This document shows positions 34,341-62,537 of a DNA stretch of 64,000 nucleotides, in pieces. The first letter of the stretch is position 1; the number at the start of each line of letters is the position of its first letter. The translations under genes and the position numbers were made by a program. The DNA is from Spongilla lacustris. Taxonomy: Eukaryota > Porifera > Demospongiae > Spongillida > Spongillidae. Under the pieces are notes generated by a model. It saw only the letters and a program-made list of their open reading frames with translations. It had not been told where the DNA came from and did not search any database. The DNA is taken from assembly GCA_949361645.1 (NCBI GenBank), contig OX442426.1, forward strand, positions 8,628,226 to 8,692,225. The letters are read 5' to 3'.

Positions 34341-37300
34341 CTACCCTTTTTTTCCTGACTGTTTTTGACTTGCAAACTGGTCCTCTTCTGGGTCCATTGT
34401 TGTTGATGTTGATGATGCCATCTTCATCAATGTCTGCCTGAGCTGCTTTGATTCCTGCTCCATTCTTTCCTGGTCCCTAAGACTGTCTGACTTTAAGTTG
34501 TTGGCCCTCAATATCTCCTCCTCCACTGCCTGGAGTACTGCTGCACAATTAGAACACCTGGGGAAGAGGGAGTGGGTATTTATTTTTGACTACAACAGTA
34601 TTGTTTTGGTTGGAGAAGTACTTGGTTTTGTTTTTTTTTAAAGTGCAAAAGATGGTGCTATTCAATTAATTACTACCCAAGACAAGGCTTGTGTATTTAG
34701 AACGCAACAGTAAGGCTTAATTTTTGAACACCAAGCTGTTGAACTAGATCTGCAATAGCTTGGTTCATTAACATAAACCAGTTTGTCAACAAACAATGCA
34801 CACATACCAGTGCTCCAGCTTTTCAATCATGCTATCCAAGTTCTCCCTCTTGATATCTCTGCCTATGAAACATTCCACTTCCAGCTAAAATAAACAATTT
34901 CACAGTAGTTAACTGCAGTATATGTATGTATGTATGTATGTATGCATGTATGTATGTATGTATGTATGTATGTATGTATGCATGCATGCATGTATGTATG
35001 TATGTACGTACGTATGTATGTATGTGTGTGTATGTATGTGTGTATGTGTGTGTATGTATGTGTGTGTATGTATGTGTGTATGTGTGTGTATGTATGTATG
35101 TGTGTATGTATGTATGTATTTATGTATGTATGTATGTATGTATGTGTGTGTATGTGTGTATGTATGAATGTTAAATCCGCGTGGCGCGTAGTTTGGTCGG
35201 TTCATAGCTTTCACTCGTTTGATTGCTCCCGCACCGTTATCCGTGTCACTGCGAAGAATATCACGTTGGTTGGCCACCTCGAGATATTGTTTCCAACATC
35301 TACCGCTATCTGGGCTATACCGTCGAAGAACTAGTCGTTTCCACCATGATGCGCTTCACCAAGAACTCTTTTACGTCGCAGCTGCTCTGTTTTGGCTGTC
35401 AAAATGTACGTTCTCTCTTGGATTTTACAAAGCCTAAGTATCCATCTGAAGCTCCCCCACGCCGAACAGCTGTGTGTAATCTAGAATTTCGCCGTACTGG
35501 CGCCGCCGTTGTTGCTATTAGTGAATCCAGACTACCAGATCAGGGCTCCATCGTTGAAAGCGATTACACTTTCTTTTGGTCTGGGAAACCTGAAGGTACG
35601 CCGCGGTTAGGTGGTGTTGGTTTCGCGGTGTTAAACCACTTTGTGAAATCAATGCTCCAACCACCTCAATGCATCAGTTCTCGCGTTATGACTATCCGTA
35701 TTAAACCAAAACGTTATTCGAGAACAGCAACCTTTGTATCAGTATATGCGCCAACTTTCAAAGCTACCCCATGTGAGAAAGATGCCTTTTTTCTGACCTA
35801 CAGAGAGCAATTGATATGGTACCGCCAACTGATTTGATGGTGTTGCTAGGCGACTTTAATGCACGAGTTGGCTGTGACTGGATGACATGGGAAGGTGTTG
35901 TAGGCAGAGAAGGAATAAATGAGATTAATACCAATGGCTACATGCTACTGGAGTTCTGTGCTCGAAATAGTCTATGTGTCACAAACACCTTTTTCTGTCA
36001 CAAGACCTGGCACAAGGGTACATGGATGCACCCTCGCTCCAAAACCCTTCATATGATAGACTTTGTCATTACGAGGCAAAAGGACCGTTATCTAGTACAA
36101 GATACTAGAGTTTATCACAGTGTTGATGTATGGAGTGACCACTTCTTTGTTGGAAGCTCCATGGTGATACCTGCTAGCAAATTTCATCGCAGTAGGGGAT
36201 TAAACAGTTATGGTTGCAGACGTTTTGATGTCAGTCGGCTATCACAACCAGAAGTGGTGAAGCAGTATCAACAGGCACTTGCTGATGCTTTACAAAATCA
36301 ATCACATCAAAGCAATGAAACATCTGAAACACTATGGAGCTTTTTCTCCCAAGCTGTTTCTTGTGCTGCCACCAATCATTTGGGTTTTAGTTCAAAACCG
36401 TCTGCACCTGACTGGTTTTATGACAACCTTGATGCCATCCAACCACTGCTACTACGCAAAAAACAATTACTCAGTCAAGTTTTATCTGCTCGAAAAGCTA
36501 AAGTTCCAGTCTCAGCTGACCTCCTCACCCAGTATCGATCAGCACGAAATCACACAAAGTATCTTATATACAAGATACAAAACAGGTGGTGGAAGAATAA
36601 AGCTGAAGAATTAAATAGATTCCACAGTCAGGGTGATTTGAAGAACCTCTTCTCATCCTGGAAACTTCTTTCGACTCAGAGAAGAGTACATGTTAGCTCA
36701 GTCTTAGATGAGTCTGGTTCCAATGTAATATCTGACCCTATACAAATCAGGAACCGTTGGAGAGCTCATTTTAGTCGCGTTTTAAATGTTTCTATCTCCA
36801 CCTACGATGACAGTGTTTTTAACATCATACCACAACAACCTGTTCTGGAAGAACTAGCCAGACCTCCATCAATAGAAGAAGTTAGATGTGCTTTGGCACA
36901 TATGAAGTGTAATCGAGCTGCTGGAAAGGATGGAATCCCTGTTGAGTTGTTGGTTTGTGGGGGTGAGCAGGCACTGACTTACCTTCATTCAATCTGCTCT
37001 GAGGTATGGACGTCTGAGCTAATTCCAAAGGAATGGGTGGACTCCGTCATTGTTCCTATACAAAAAAAAGGAAACCTCCAACTCTGTGACAATTGGAGGG
37101 GTATCTCCCTCCTAAGTATTGCAGGGAAGGTGTTTGCACGTATTCTTGCAAATCGCATTGCTCCTATTGCTGAGTCAGTCCTTGATGAGTCACAGTGTGG
37201 CTTTCGAAAATGTCGTGGGACTATTGATATGATTTTTGTTGCACGTCAGTTGCAAGAGAAGGCGAGAGAACAGATGTGTCAGCTGTATATGTGTTTCTTC

Positions 37301-40300
37301 GATTTGAAAAAGGCCTATGATTCTGTACCTAGAGATGCCTTGTGGTTGCTACTAACACGTTTGGGTTTCCCATCAAAGCTAGTACACATATTAAGAGGTC
37401 TTCATGTCAATATGGAAGCCTCAGTCCGTGTTGATGGTGTCCTATCAGAACCCTTTCAAGTTTCAACCGGTCTCAAACAGGGGTGTGTGCTAGCACCCTT
37501 CCTGTTTAATCTATACTTCAATAAAGTGATGCATCAAGTTTTAAGTGATCTCAATGATGGTGTTGAAATTAAGTATAGGTTGGATGGCAAGCTTTTTAGA
37601 CGGTCTGGCACTAGACTCCCAATGTCAGTTCGCATTTGTGATCTTCGTTTTGCAGACGATGTCATGACAGGATGCCTTAGTAGTGATGCTCTTCAAAGCT
37701 TCATTGATCGTTTCACTCGTGTGGCTTGTTCTTGGGGTCTAAGTGTCAGCACTGATAAAACCAAGGCCATGATTCAACCCTATACATGTAGTTTACCCTT
37801 CAGCATTTCCAGCAACACAATTGAAACAGTTTCATCTTTTCAGTATCTGGGCAGTGCTTTGTCCTCTGATGCTTCTTTAGACAATGAAATCAACAATAGA
37901 ATTTCTAAAGCTGCTAAGCAGTTCAGCGCATTGAAATGCAAGGTTTGGTATAATGCCAACTTATCAAAACTCACCAAGCTTGCAGTCTTCAATGCCACAG
38001 TAATACCTGCACTATTGTATGGCGCGGAAACCTGGCCCACTACAGCATACCTCGTACGTCGTGTTAATTCATTCTTGTTGGCTTGTCTTAGACAGGCTTT
38101 AAGTATAAATCCCTTGCATCATATTCCTGACACTACTGTTCTTGCAAGGTCCCACCTACAACATGCCTCTACTCTTATCTCCATAGCTAGGCTACGATGG
38201 CTAGGTCATGTCTACAGAATGGAGGACAACAGGCTTCCTAAACAAATACTTTTTGGGGAAATTTCATCTGCAAAGCGCCCACAACATAAACCAAAACTAA
38301 GATGGAGGGACTGTGTTTCAAAAGACCTCTCCTCTTTTGGTCTCTCCAACAACTGGCAATCTATTGCAGTATTGAGGTCACAGTGGAGAACCTCGCTTTT
38401 TAATGGTGCGGCCTTAATGGAAGCAAAGCTTAATGAGAAGGCTAGGATGTTGCGAGACTGCCACAAGGGTGCATCCTCCCTACAGCATGGCTGCTATTGT
38501 TCTATCTGTAATAAAGGTTTCACTAGTGAGAAATATCTGAGAAGTCATAACACCCAAAAACATGGTCAACATGCAAGGGCTACCCACCCTCTCACCCACC
38601 CTCCAAGGGCTACTCACTCTCCTAGTGACTTTTCATGCCCTGTCCCTCTATGTTCCTTTACTTCAAACTCTATAAAAGGCATTAAGATACATCAACACCA
38701 CAAACACAAGGAACAAGCTGGTGAAGCATCTACCAACCAGTACACCCAATCTGTGCTGTGCCCAGCCTCAGATTGCCACTTCAGGTCTACATGCGCTAAA
38801 GGAGTTAAAATCCATCTCCGTAAAACACATTCTTGGTCAAAAGCAGATGTAGATGCCGTAGAACTTTGAATGTTGTTAGCTTGGTGATATATGTGTTCTC
38901 AACTATGTCTAGTCTCTTCCTCCAAACGTGTTATACTTGTATAATGCGATGGCATATTATTATTATTATTATGTATTTATGTATGTATGTGTGTATGTAT
39001 GTATGTGTGTGTATGTGTGTATGTATGTGCATATGTATGTATGTGTGTATGTATGTGTGTATGTATGTGTGTATGTATGTGTGTACGTATGTATGTATGT
39101 ATGTGTGTATGTGTGTGTGTATGTATGTGTGTATGTATGTATGTGTGTATGTATGTGTGTATGTATGTACATGTATGTGTGTGTATGTGTGTATGTATGT
39201 ATGTGTGTATGTGTGTATGTATGTATGTGTGTATGTGTGTATGTATGTATGTGTGTGTATGTGTGTATGTATGTATGTATGTATGTATGTATGTGTGGCC
39301 TAACTTGAATAATTCATGGTATTAATTAAAGCTTGCAGTAGGGTACATATTTATCAATTACATATTTATACAAACAACCATGCACAAACTACCCCCTAAC
39401 CCTCAAAGATTATTAATTACACTAAACACCTAGAGGCATGTACATATGTATGTATGGTTATGATATACACCATGTACATGTACCTGTGCGTTCTTCTGGT
39501 CCAGCTTGGCTTGGATAATGCCGGCATAGATGGCTTCTATGATTAAGTCTTCAAGCTCTCTGACGTTGGAGGTATGTATATCAAGTTCCTTCAGAAGGGT
39601 GGAGTATGGGATCGACTGAAGAGAATGGAGGGGGTGAGGGGTGGAGGGAGATGGAGGGGGTGAGGGGTGGAGGGAGATGGAGGGGGTGAGGGGTGGAGGG
39701 AGATGGAGGGGGTGAGGGGTGGAGGGAGATGGAGGGGGTGAGGGGTGGAGGGAGATGGAGGGGGTGAGGGGTGGAGGGAGATGGAGGAGGAAGAGAGTAG
39801 ACACACCAATCACCAGTGAGCCCCCATGTGGCATCTAAATCGTCTTACCCGACATTTTGCAGCCAAAGTAACTATAGTCAGATGCTTAAGTTTGGTGGTC
39901 TGGGGACCAGTCAGAGGAGGAAGAGATTTGACCTTTGCTGCAAAGGTCAGACACCAAAACAACTCATAAAATTTAAGCTGCATAAATATGCATAGTGTAG
40001 GTGGATGTGTACAGAGAGAGATGCCCTTTGAGTTTCTCTGTAAACAGTTTTTCCACTTTCCTCCCCCACACTCAACTTTAACATTCCTTTTCCATATAAT
40101 GCACATCACCTTCCCTCCCTAACGTACTTAAACCCTCCCTCACAAGAGCATACCATACTCCAACGATACATAGGTATAAAAATGACACGTGTAAGAACGT
40201 GTGTAGAGGGGAAGGATAGTGTGTGACGGTGCATGATACTTGTAATACATGCATGGAATGTTTATGGAATGTTTGTGCATAGAAGGGCCCTCACCATTGT

Positions 40301-40547
40301 AATCCGAATATGTACCATACGCAAATATTTCAAGAAGAGTTACGTAGTTACTGTTGGACTCAGAGGCCGCAAGGTCCTTCACACATTCCGTCTCCAACAG
40401 CTCGCCGAAAACATACACACCACTAGCACTAAGAACCTGTTTTACAAGTTCTACTGCAGCCTGGCCCTTGGCTGTCTTTGCAAGAAGCAAGAACTGCTGT
40501 AGACCTTGGCTTCCTTGAAGAGATGTTGTGGATACGTCTTCTGTCAT
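34341..40547 (-). CDS. COPS7: COP9 signalosome subunit 7
   Basis: Five minus-strand exons close in phase to 255 residues: 40547-40295, 39937-39849, 39615-39484, 34884-34808 and 34557-34341. Landmarks are [91 protein letters not shown] and [20 protein letters not shown], followed by a coiled-coil region and a charged Lys-rich tail ending SGKKG. These are the PCI-domain hallmarks of CSN7 (human COPS7A/B), a scaffold subunit of the signalosome that removes NEDD8 from cullins. The 4.6-kb third intron hosts a LINE inserted in the opposite orientation. The first start codon lies 121 bp from UBE2J2. Confidence 0.96.
34921..35172. repeat. (TATG)n/(TGTG)n microsatellite, 5' side of LINE
   Basis: Tetranucleotide TATG/TGTG repeats of about 250 bp flank the retrotransposon at its 5' end. 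The complementary strand is an ACAY-type repeat. Confidence 0.97.
35173..38970 (+). mobile_element. Non-LTR retrotransposon (APE endonuclease + reverse transcriptase + C2H2 tail)
   Basis: An APE-type endonuclease frame runs from about 35385 ([34 protein letters not shown] core), then shifts by one base near 35815. It continues as one long frame to the stop at 38869: [38 protein letters not shown], then the RT fingers and palm with [77 protein letters not shown] and the catalytic RFADDV. After the RT comes [19 protein letters not shown] and C2H2-like fingers ([40 protein letters not shown]). The 3' end is an (ATT)n tail at 38957-38970. It is nearly intact, so insertion is recent, and it lies antisense in a COPS7 intron inside a TATG microsatellite. 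I cannot fix the clade by eye. Confidence 0.93.
38971..39297. repeat. (TATG)n/(TGTG)n microsatellite, 3' side of LINE
   Basis: This tract continues the same repeat family after the (ATT)n tail of the LINE, about 325 bp. Confidence 0.97.
39622..39786. repeat. 26-bp minisatellite next to a COPS7 acceptor
   Basis: The unit is GGAGGGGGTGAGGGGTGGAG plus GGAGAT, about 6 copies. On the minus strand it is a pyrimidine array that runs into the acceptor TTCTCTTCAG of exon 39615-39484, lengthening the polypyrimidine tract. Confidence 0.93.
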
Positions 40548-40668
40548 ACTACGCTTGCCGGCGTTATCGCGTGATTATCACGTGAACGCATTGTTTTCAT
40601 AGTTAGGTAATTTCCCCCTACTAGTACCTCCCTATTAAATACACACAGCCGAACTCTTTGTGTTTAGA
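40548..40668. promoter_or_regulatory. Bidirectional promoter region, COPS7 / UBE2J2
   Basis: There are 121 bp between start codons. A palindromic E-box TTATCACGTGAA is at about 40576, and a GC-rich GCCGGCGTTATCGCGTGAT lies beside it. A TATTAAATA stretch is near 40632. Confidence 0.7.
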
Positions 40669-42269
40669 ATGGCAACTCCAACCGCACTAAAGAGGCTGCG
40701 GCAGGACTATCTGAGACTAACGAGAGATCCAGTGCCGTATGTGGAGGCTGTTCCGCTAACATCTAACATATTGGAATGGTGAGTGATTGAGTTCTTGTGA
40801 CGTTTTGGTTACGTTCATTCCTCTTAACTTGGAGGCATTATGTTGTGAAGGGACCAGAAGACACTCCATACCACGGTAGGCGTATAAGCAATCATCTGCG
40901 CACTGTCTTTGTTTTCTCATACAAGTAATTGTAACACACCATAGATATTATCTATGCATAACACGAAGCCAAACATGTAATTAAAGCTCCATATGTTGCC
41001 CCGCCTTACTACTCCTCCCCTTTCCCCGCCCCCAGGTGGTTACTATCATGGGGTGCTTCTATTTCCCAAGGACTATCCCTTCAAGCCACCTCGTATCTCA
41101 ATGACCACGCCCAATGGCCGGTTTCAAATCAACACCCGACTGTGTCTGTCCATCAGTGACTTTCATCCAGACACGTGGAACCCTGCATGGTCAGTGGCCA
41201 CCATCTTAACTGGACTGCTAAGCTTTATGGTGAGAGGAATGATGTAATGGGGGAGGGTACTTAATATGGCTATGATGATGTAATGGGGGAGGGTACTTAA
41301 TATGGCTATGATGATGTAATGGGGGAGGGTACTTAATATGGCTATGATGATGTAATGGGGGAGGGTACTTATTTTGGTATGCAAATACATACATTCTGAA
41401 TACAGCTCAGATACTTTGATGTTTGCCTACCAATATGGTGGATCTCCATGGCAATTATCTGTCGTCCACAGAAAGCTGCATGCACTGTTCTATGGACCAC
41501 TTATGTATTGCATTGTATACCTTAACACACACACAGGATGTATAAGCACATACATACACTTGACTGCTGTGGTATGGCCATCAGTAGATTATAATACAGT
41601 AAGCTTAGTTACTGGCAAAGCCACCGTGTAAAAAAATTATCTAGTCTAAACTGCAGTTGATTTTGAGGGTCTTTATTTCACCTGCATTATAATTCAGCAC
41701 GCCCGTCTTAAACTGGACTGCTGACTTGCCCTTTTTTGTGTTGCATTCAAATCTCCAGAGTAGGTTTAAGGATAATTAATAAGGCCATTCCCCTGCTTTT
41801 AAAGCTAGTGCCGTGATATTAACTACATGGGCTCTAATAATGCTGCAAGTGTAATTATTACCAGTCAGCACATTGCAATTTGAACATCTGTCAGGTGGAA
41901 AACACCTCAACTCTAGGGAGCATAGAGACAAGCGACGACATGAAGAAAAAGCTGGCCATTGACAGTCTGGCATTCAACCTTAATGACCAGGTGTTTTGTC
42001 AGCTGTTTCCAAAGACATGTGAGGTAAGTACGTGGTTGCTGCATAACTTGACATTACTGGAGTGGCCATTGTAGGAGATACGACAACTTGAACAGCAGAG
42101 ACAACAAGAACTTGAAAAGCAGAGTGCTCAGGCTAACAGAGAACCTTTATCCCACGAGAGCACACCCAGTGGGGGTGGCTCTCTAAGGTCATTTGCTAGC
42201 ACTTTGTTGATGGTGTTTGCCTTTGGGGCTCTCGCTTTCCTTGTCAACCATGTATTACAGCATGCATAA
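40669..42269 (+). CDS. UBE2J2: Ubiquitin-conjugating enzyme E2 J2 (Ubc6-like, ER tail-anchored)
   Basis: Five exons close in phase to 222 residues: 40669-40778, 40835-40875, 41036-41229, 41895-42023 and 42075-42269. The UBC core shows [74 protein letters not shown] with the catalytic Cys in [28 protein letters not shown] and LAFNL. A Gln/Glu-rich linker and a single hydrophobic C-terminal segment ([20 protein letters not shown]) give the tail anchor. In animals this E2 works in ER-associated degradation at the cytosolic face of the ER. The TCHPDTWNP-like and NTRLCLSI signatures separate UBE2J2 from other E2 enzymes. A 42-bp repeat sits just after the exon 3 donor. The gene ends 210 bp from the convergent SMC4 gene. 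Confidence 0.96.
41237..41372. repeat. ~42-bp repeat, ~4 copies, 8 bp inside a donor
   Basis: The unit contains GATGTAATGGGGGAGGGTAC and TTAATATGGCTATGAT. The first copy begins immediately after the donor GTGAGAGGA of UBE2J2 exon 3. Confidence 0.9.
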
Positions 42270-42479
42270 TTCTCCTTGTACTGATCAGGTGCATATTTAA
42301 AAGTTAGTTGTATGTATGTATGTATGAAAATCAAAAGAAAGCAAAAACACCTCACCTGTTGATTGTGTGTGCAAGGTGGCAGTTGTAATGATGGTACAAT
42401 GAACCACTATTAAATATTTAAACACCAGTTCTAAGTAGCACATGTCCATTTGTATGTTGTTCTTATGTATGGCCTTCAG

Positions 42480-59028
<16,549 letters not shown>

Positions 59029-59388
59029 GCCGCCGCAACACTCACTTCTTGAATCCCGGGCTTGAGCGAATTTTACCGCCAAAAAATGCACATCACGTGG
59101 AACAGAGAGCTATCCGGATTAACAGGATGTGACGCCACAAGATTAAGAAGCCATCAAGCGCAGTCTATGTTTTGGTATGCAGTAAAAGGAAACCCATAGA
59201 AACACACGCTGAGCAGCATATTCATAACGAAGGTCGATCAACCGTCACCAGCTGCCGCAGGAAGTGCAAACAGTATCCGACAAAGTTAGACAAGAAATAG
59301 GTGCGCCAGTTAGGTCTGAGGGAAAAGTTTGCTAAATAGGTTGCTGAACGCTGTCAGCCTGTGTAGAAGTTTAATCGAAACCGCGACC
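59029..59388. promoter_or_regulatory. Bidirectional promoter region, SMC4 / RERE-like
   Basis: There are 360 bp between start codons. It contains TTTTACCGCCAAAAAA at 59071, an E2F-like site suited to a cell-cycle gene, and an E-box ATCACGTGGA at about 59092. The SMC4 start has a strong context (GCGGCGGCATGG). Confidence 0.7.
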
Positions 59389-60877
59389 ATGCCAAAGAAG
59401 GGCGAAAAAAATCGTAAGAGGCGTACAAGACAAGGCAACACGACAACCGCCACGAGTGCTACCCCAGCCGCCCCCAGCAGGCGAACACCAGTTCCCAAAA
59501 GGACGACTAAAAATAGCAGTGGAAATAGAGGGTCTGCCCCTCCAACGAAGAGGATTCTGCGAGGTGCAGCGCCCACGACAAAAAAGAATGGCAAGCGATG
59601 TAAAGGAGTGAAACGCGACAGCTCTCAGCAACAAGACCCTGCTGTCTACACTTCAGAAACGGGCGAGACTTACAAACCCGGAGGTTAGGGGCCCCCCTCA
59701 TTGATCGTGTCAAACTAGGTGTTACTACGCATTCTCATTGTATCAACCATAGATCACGCCTATGTGGACAGCCAGCAGTCTGATTTACCCTTTCATATTT
59801 GTGTGATTAAGAAGTTCACGGTGGTAAGTGTGGTGTTCGAGGTGGGGGTGGTGGCGTTTTGTTTTTCGAAAGCTGAAAACCCTTGTTGCGCTGAAACATG
59901 ACCAGTTTGGTGTGAACAATCCATGTGCACACGATTGTTACAAATGCAATTGGTACTTTTTACAAATGCATATAACGTGATTAAAAGGACACCTTTGTAT
60001 CACAGACCAGAAAAGATTCGGTCATTGCGGAAGTGAAATGGTTTTATCGGGTCTCCGAGCTACCCGAGTCGGTGTATTCCTTGCTAATGGACGACCGTAA
60101 GGAAGGTGCGGATGTGTGCACAGCCGCTAATTTGTTTGCAATCAAATTACTGCGTATTTACAACATGTTACCGCGTGAGACTTATAATGCTCCTCCTCCT
60201 CTACCCTTTTTAGGGGCCCGAAGTGAACTGTTTATGGATTCCAAGATTGCAAGCCGCGAACTGTTCGTAGCATTTAACGAAGACACACACCCAGCATCGC
60301 TGTTCAAGTAGGTGCTTTGGGTCATGTTAATAATGTTAATATTGCTAGCTGTTATAAGATTGTTGATGAATAACACTGGCGTGTGTCAATGAGGTTTAGA
60401 AGACCTGTTGAATTTGACACTGTAAAAGTGAAACGGAACCAACCCACCCTGTTAAGAACCGTATGGCCAGCACTAGTGGTATATGTTGTGTGGTGTGTGT
60501 GGTATGTGTGCGTGTATCTGGGTCCATCGCTCACACGAATGTGGTCGCCTAATTGTATTCACGCTATTGCAAGCCACCTCACTCTAAAGTAGATTCATGA
60601 GCACCAGCAGTCCTTGTTCTCTTCTATGAATGTTCACTTAACCTTCCCTTCTTAGGGGCAAGTGTTCTGTGAAGGACATCAATGACATCTCTGACCTGGC
60701 AGCTTACGTCGCTAGCGAAGATCACTTCTTTCACTGCTACGGGTACAAGCCAGAGTCAAGGTATGAAAATGGACATTTCTCTTATTGTGGCTATCAATCT
60801 CTGTGGTTGTGTGAATCAAGATGTGGTGGGCAACACCACCAGTTGCTGTGTTTGTACGCTGTTTTTAACATTTGTGC

Positions 60878-60913
<36 letters not shown>

Positions 60914-62472
60914 CTGCACAGGAGGTTAACTGACCTTGAGGAGAACTCACTTGTCCCTGCCAGTCAGCAGGTCAGCCCATACCCCCCCCCCCCCCCCCAT
61001 CACTTTTATGTCTTTGAAAGACTCAGTTTCCAATAGCAAACAATGCATTTTGCACACCACACAATGGGGGCACACACAGGCACACCTTCATGCCTGCTAT
61101 TTATGGTTGGTTGGTTGGTTATGTAAACATGCGACGTTATCCCAACAGGCCATCCTACCAGAGCTGATTGTGAAGGAGAGTGGGACTCCAAATGACCATG
61201 ACAATTCACGCTACACACACCCAGAGGAGAAGGTCACCACCCATGAGGAGAAGGTCACCAGCCATGAGGAGAAGGTCACCAGCCATGAGGAGAAGGTCAC
61301 CACCCATGAGGAGAAGGTCACCACCCATGAGGAGCTGGTAAGGGTAGCACAATACTGTACATTTGTATGGGTGCCCGCTGTAAGGTTTCGCGCGCATCTG
61401 TATGGATTCACACCATAATGATGATAATTGCTCAACGCCCCTCTTGCTAAAACAACTTCTTTTCTTGCAGACTTGGAAGCCTCACCTGAAGGACGAGGAC
61501 CTTCTGATGTACCTGAGGGCTGCAAGGTGCGTGGGCCACTGTTACTATCATCTTCAGTTGTGTAAACCAGATGGCTTCATTCATTACAGGAGCATAGCCC
61601 TCCATGCTGGTGTGTACATGCAGGGCTACCTAGCTGATGGATGCTTGGTAATAATGGTATTGGCTTGGGCTGCCTTTCAACCTTCTGCCTCCCCCTCCCC
61701 CTCCCCCTCCAGGCTGCCTCCTCTGATGAGACCACTCAGCTTGCCTTTGACACTGTGAGTACCTTTGTGGTTATACAAGAAGGGGTGTGGTGTGTGTGTT
61801 CCACCCACATTATAATCTTGTCATGTCTGGATGTCTGATGATGGCTGGTGATTCGTGCTATGTTGTGGACTGTTGTGTGGTGTGGGCCTGAAATCTGGTC
61901 GGTTGGTTATAGGGCTTGATATCATTCATTTCCACACACACACACACACACACACAGTTGCACAAGAAGTCATATGACATCAAAGAAGCAATACAAGAGT
62001 TAGTGAAGTCTCCTGTCATCAGTAGTGTGGTGAGGAACAGAAGTTGGTCCAAGGAGAATGCAGTAAGTGTTGCTCTCAAGAGTAATACAAGAAGCGTGCA
62101 TTCAGTGTTACTTCTTTTGTAATTGGACACCACCACACACAAAAAGGTTCTTTTTGCTAAAGGCATGAGGCAATTTGGCAAGAACTTCTACAGGATCAAG
62201 AAGGAGCTCCTACCCAAGACTGAAGTTGTGAGTACTTGAAGCTAGTGTGTGGTGTGGTGTGTGTCTGCCACTACCTTATGGGTTCAACCTACCTCTGTTC
62301 TCTGAGGGTGTATGGCTTCTCTTAGCTGGTTGTCGTGAGGCATAGTACTTCAGCTGTGCTCAGCTTGGTGAAGTGACTGTACAATGTATTCATTTGTGAC
62401 CTGTTAACAAATTCACACATTGGGTAGCATGTTTATCAGTTGGAAGAAGGGGTGAAGAATTTATCTGGAGGA

Positions 62473-62537
<65 letters not shown>

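Noticed and set aside
35173..38970. LINE as part of a host gene
   Set aside because: Endonuclease, RT, ATT tail and microsatellite flanks mark it as an insertion antisense in a COPS7 intron; COPS7 exons join in phase across it.
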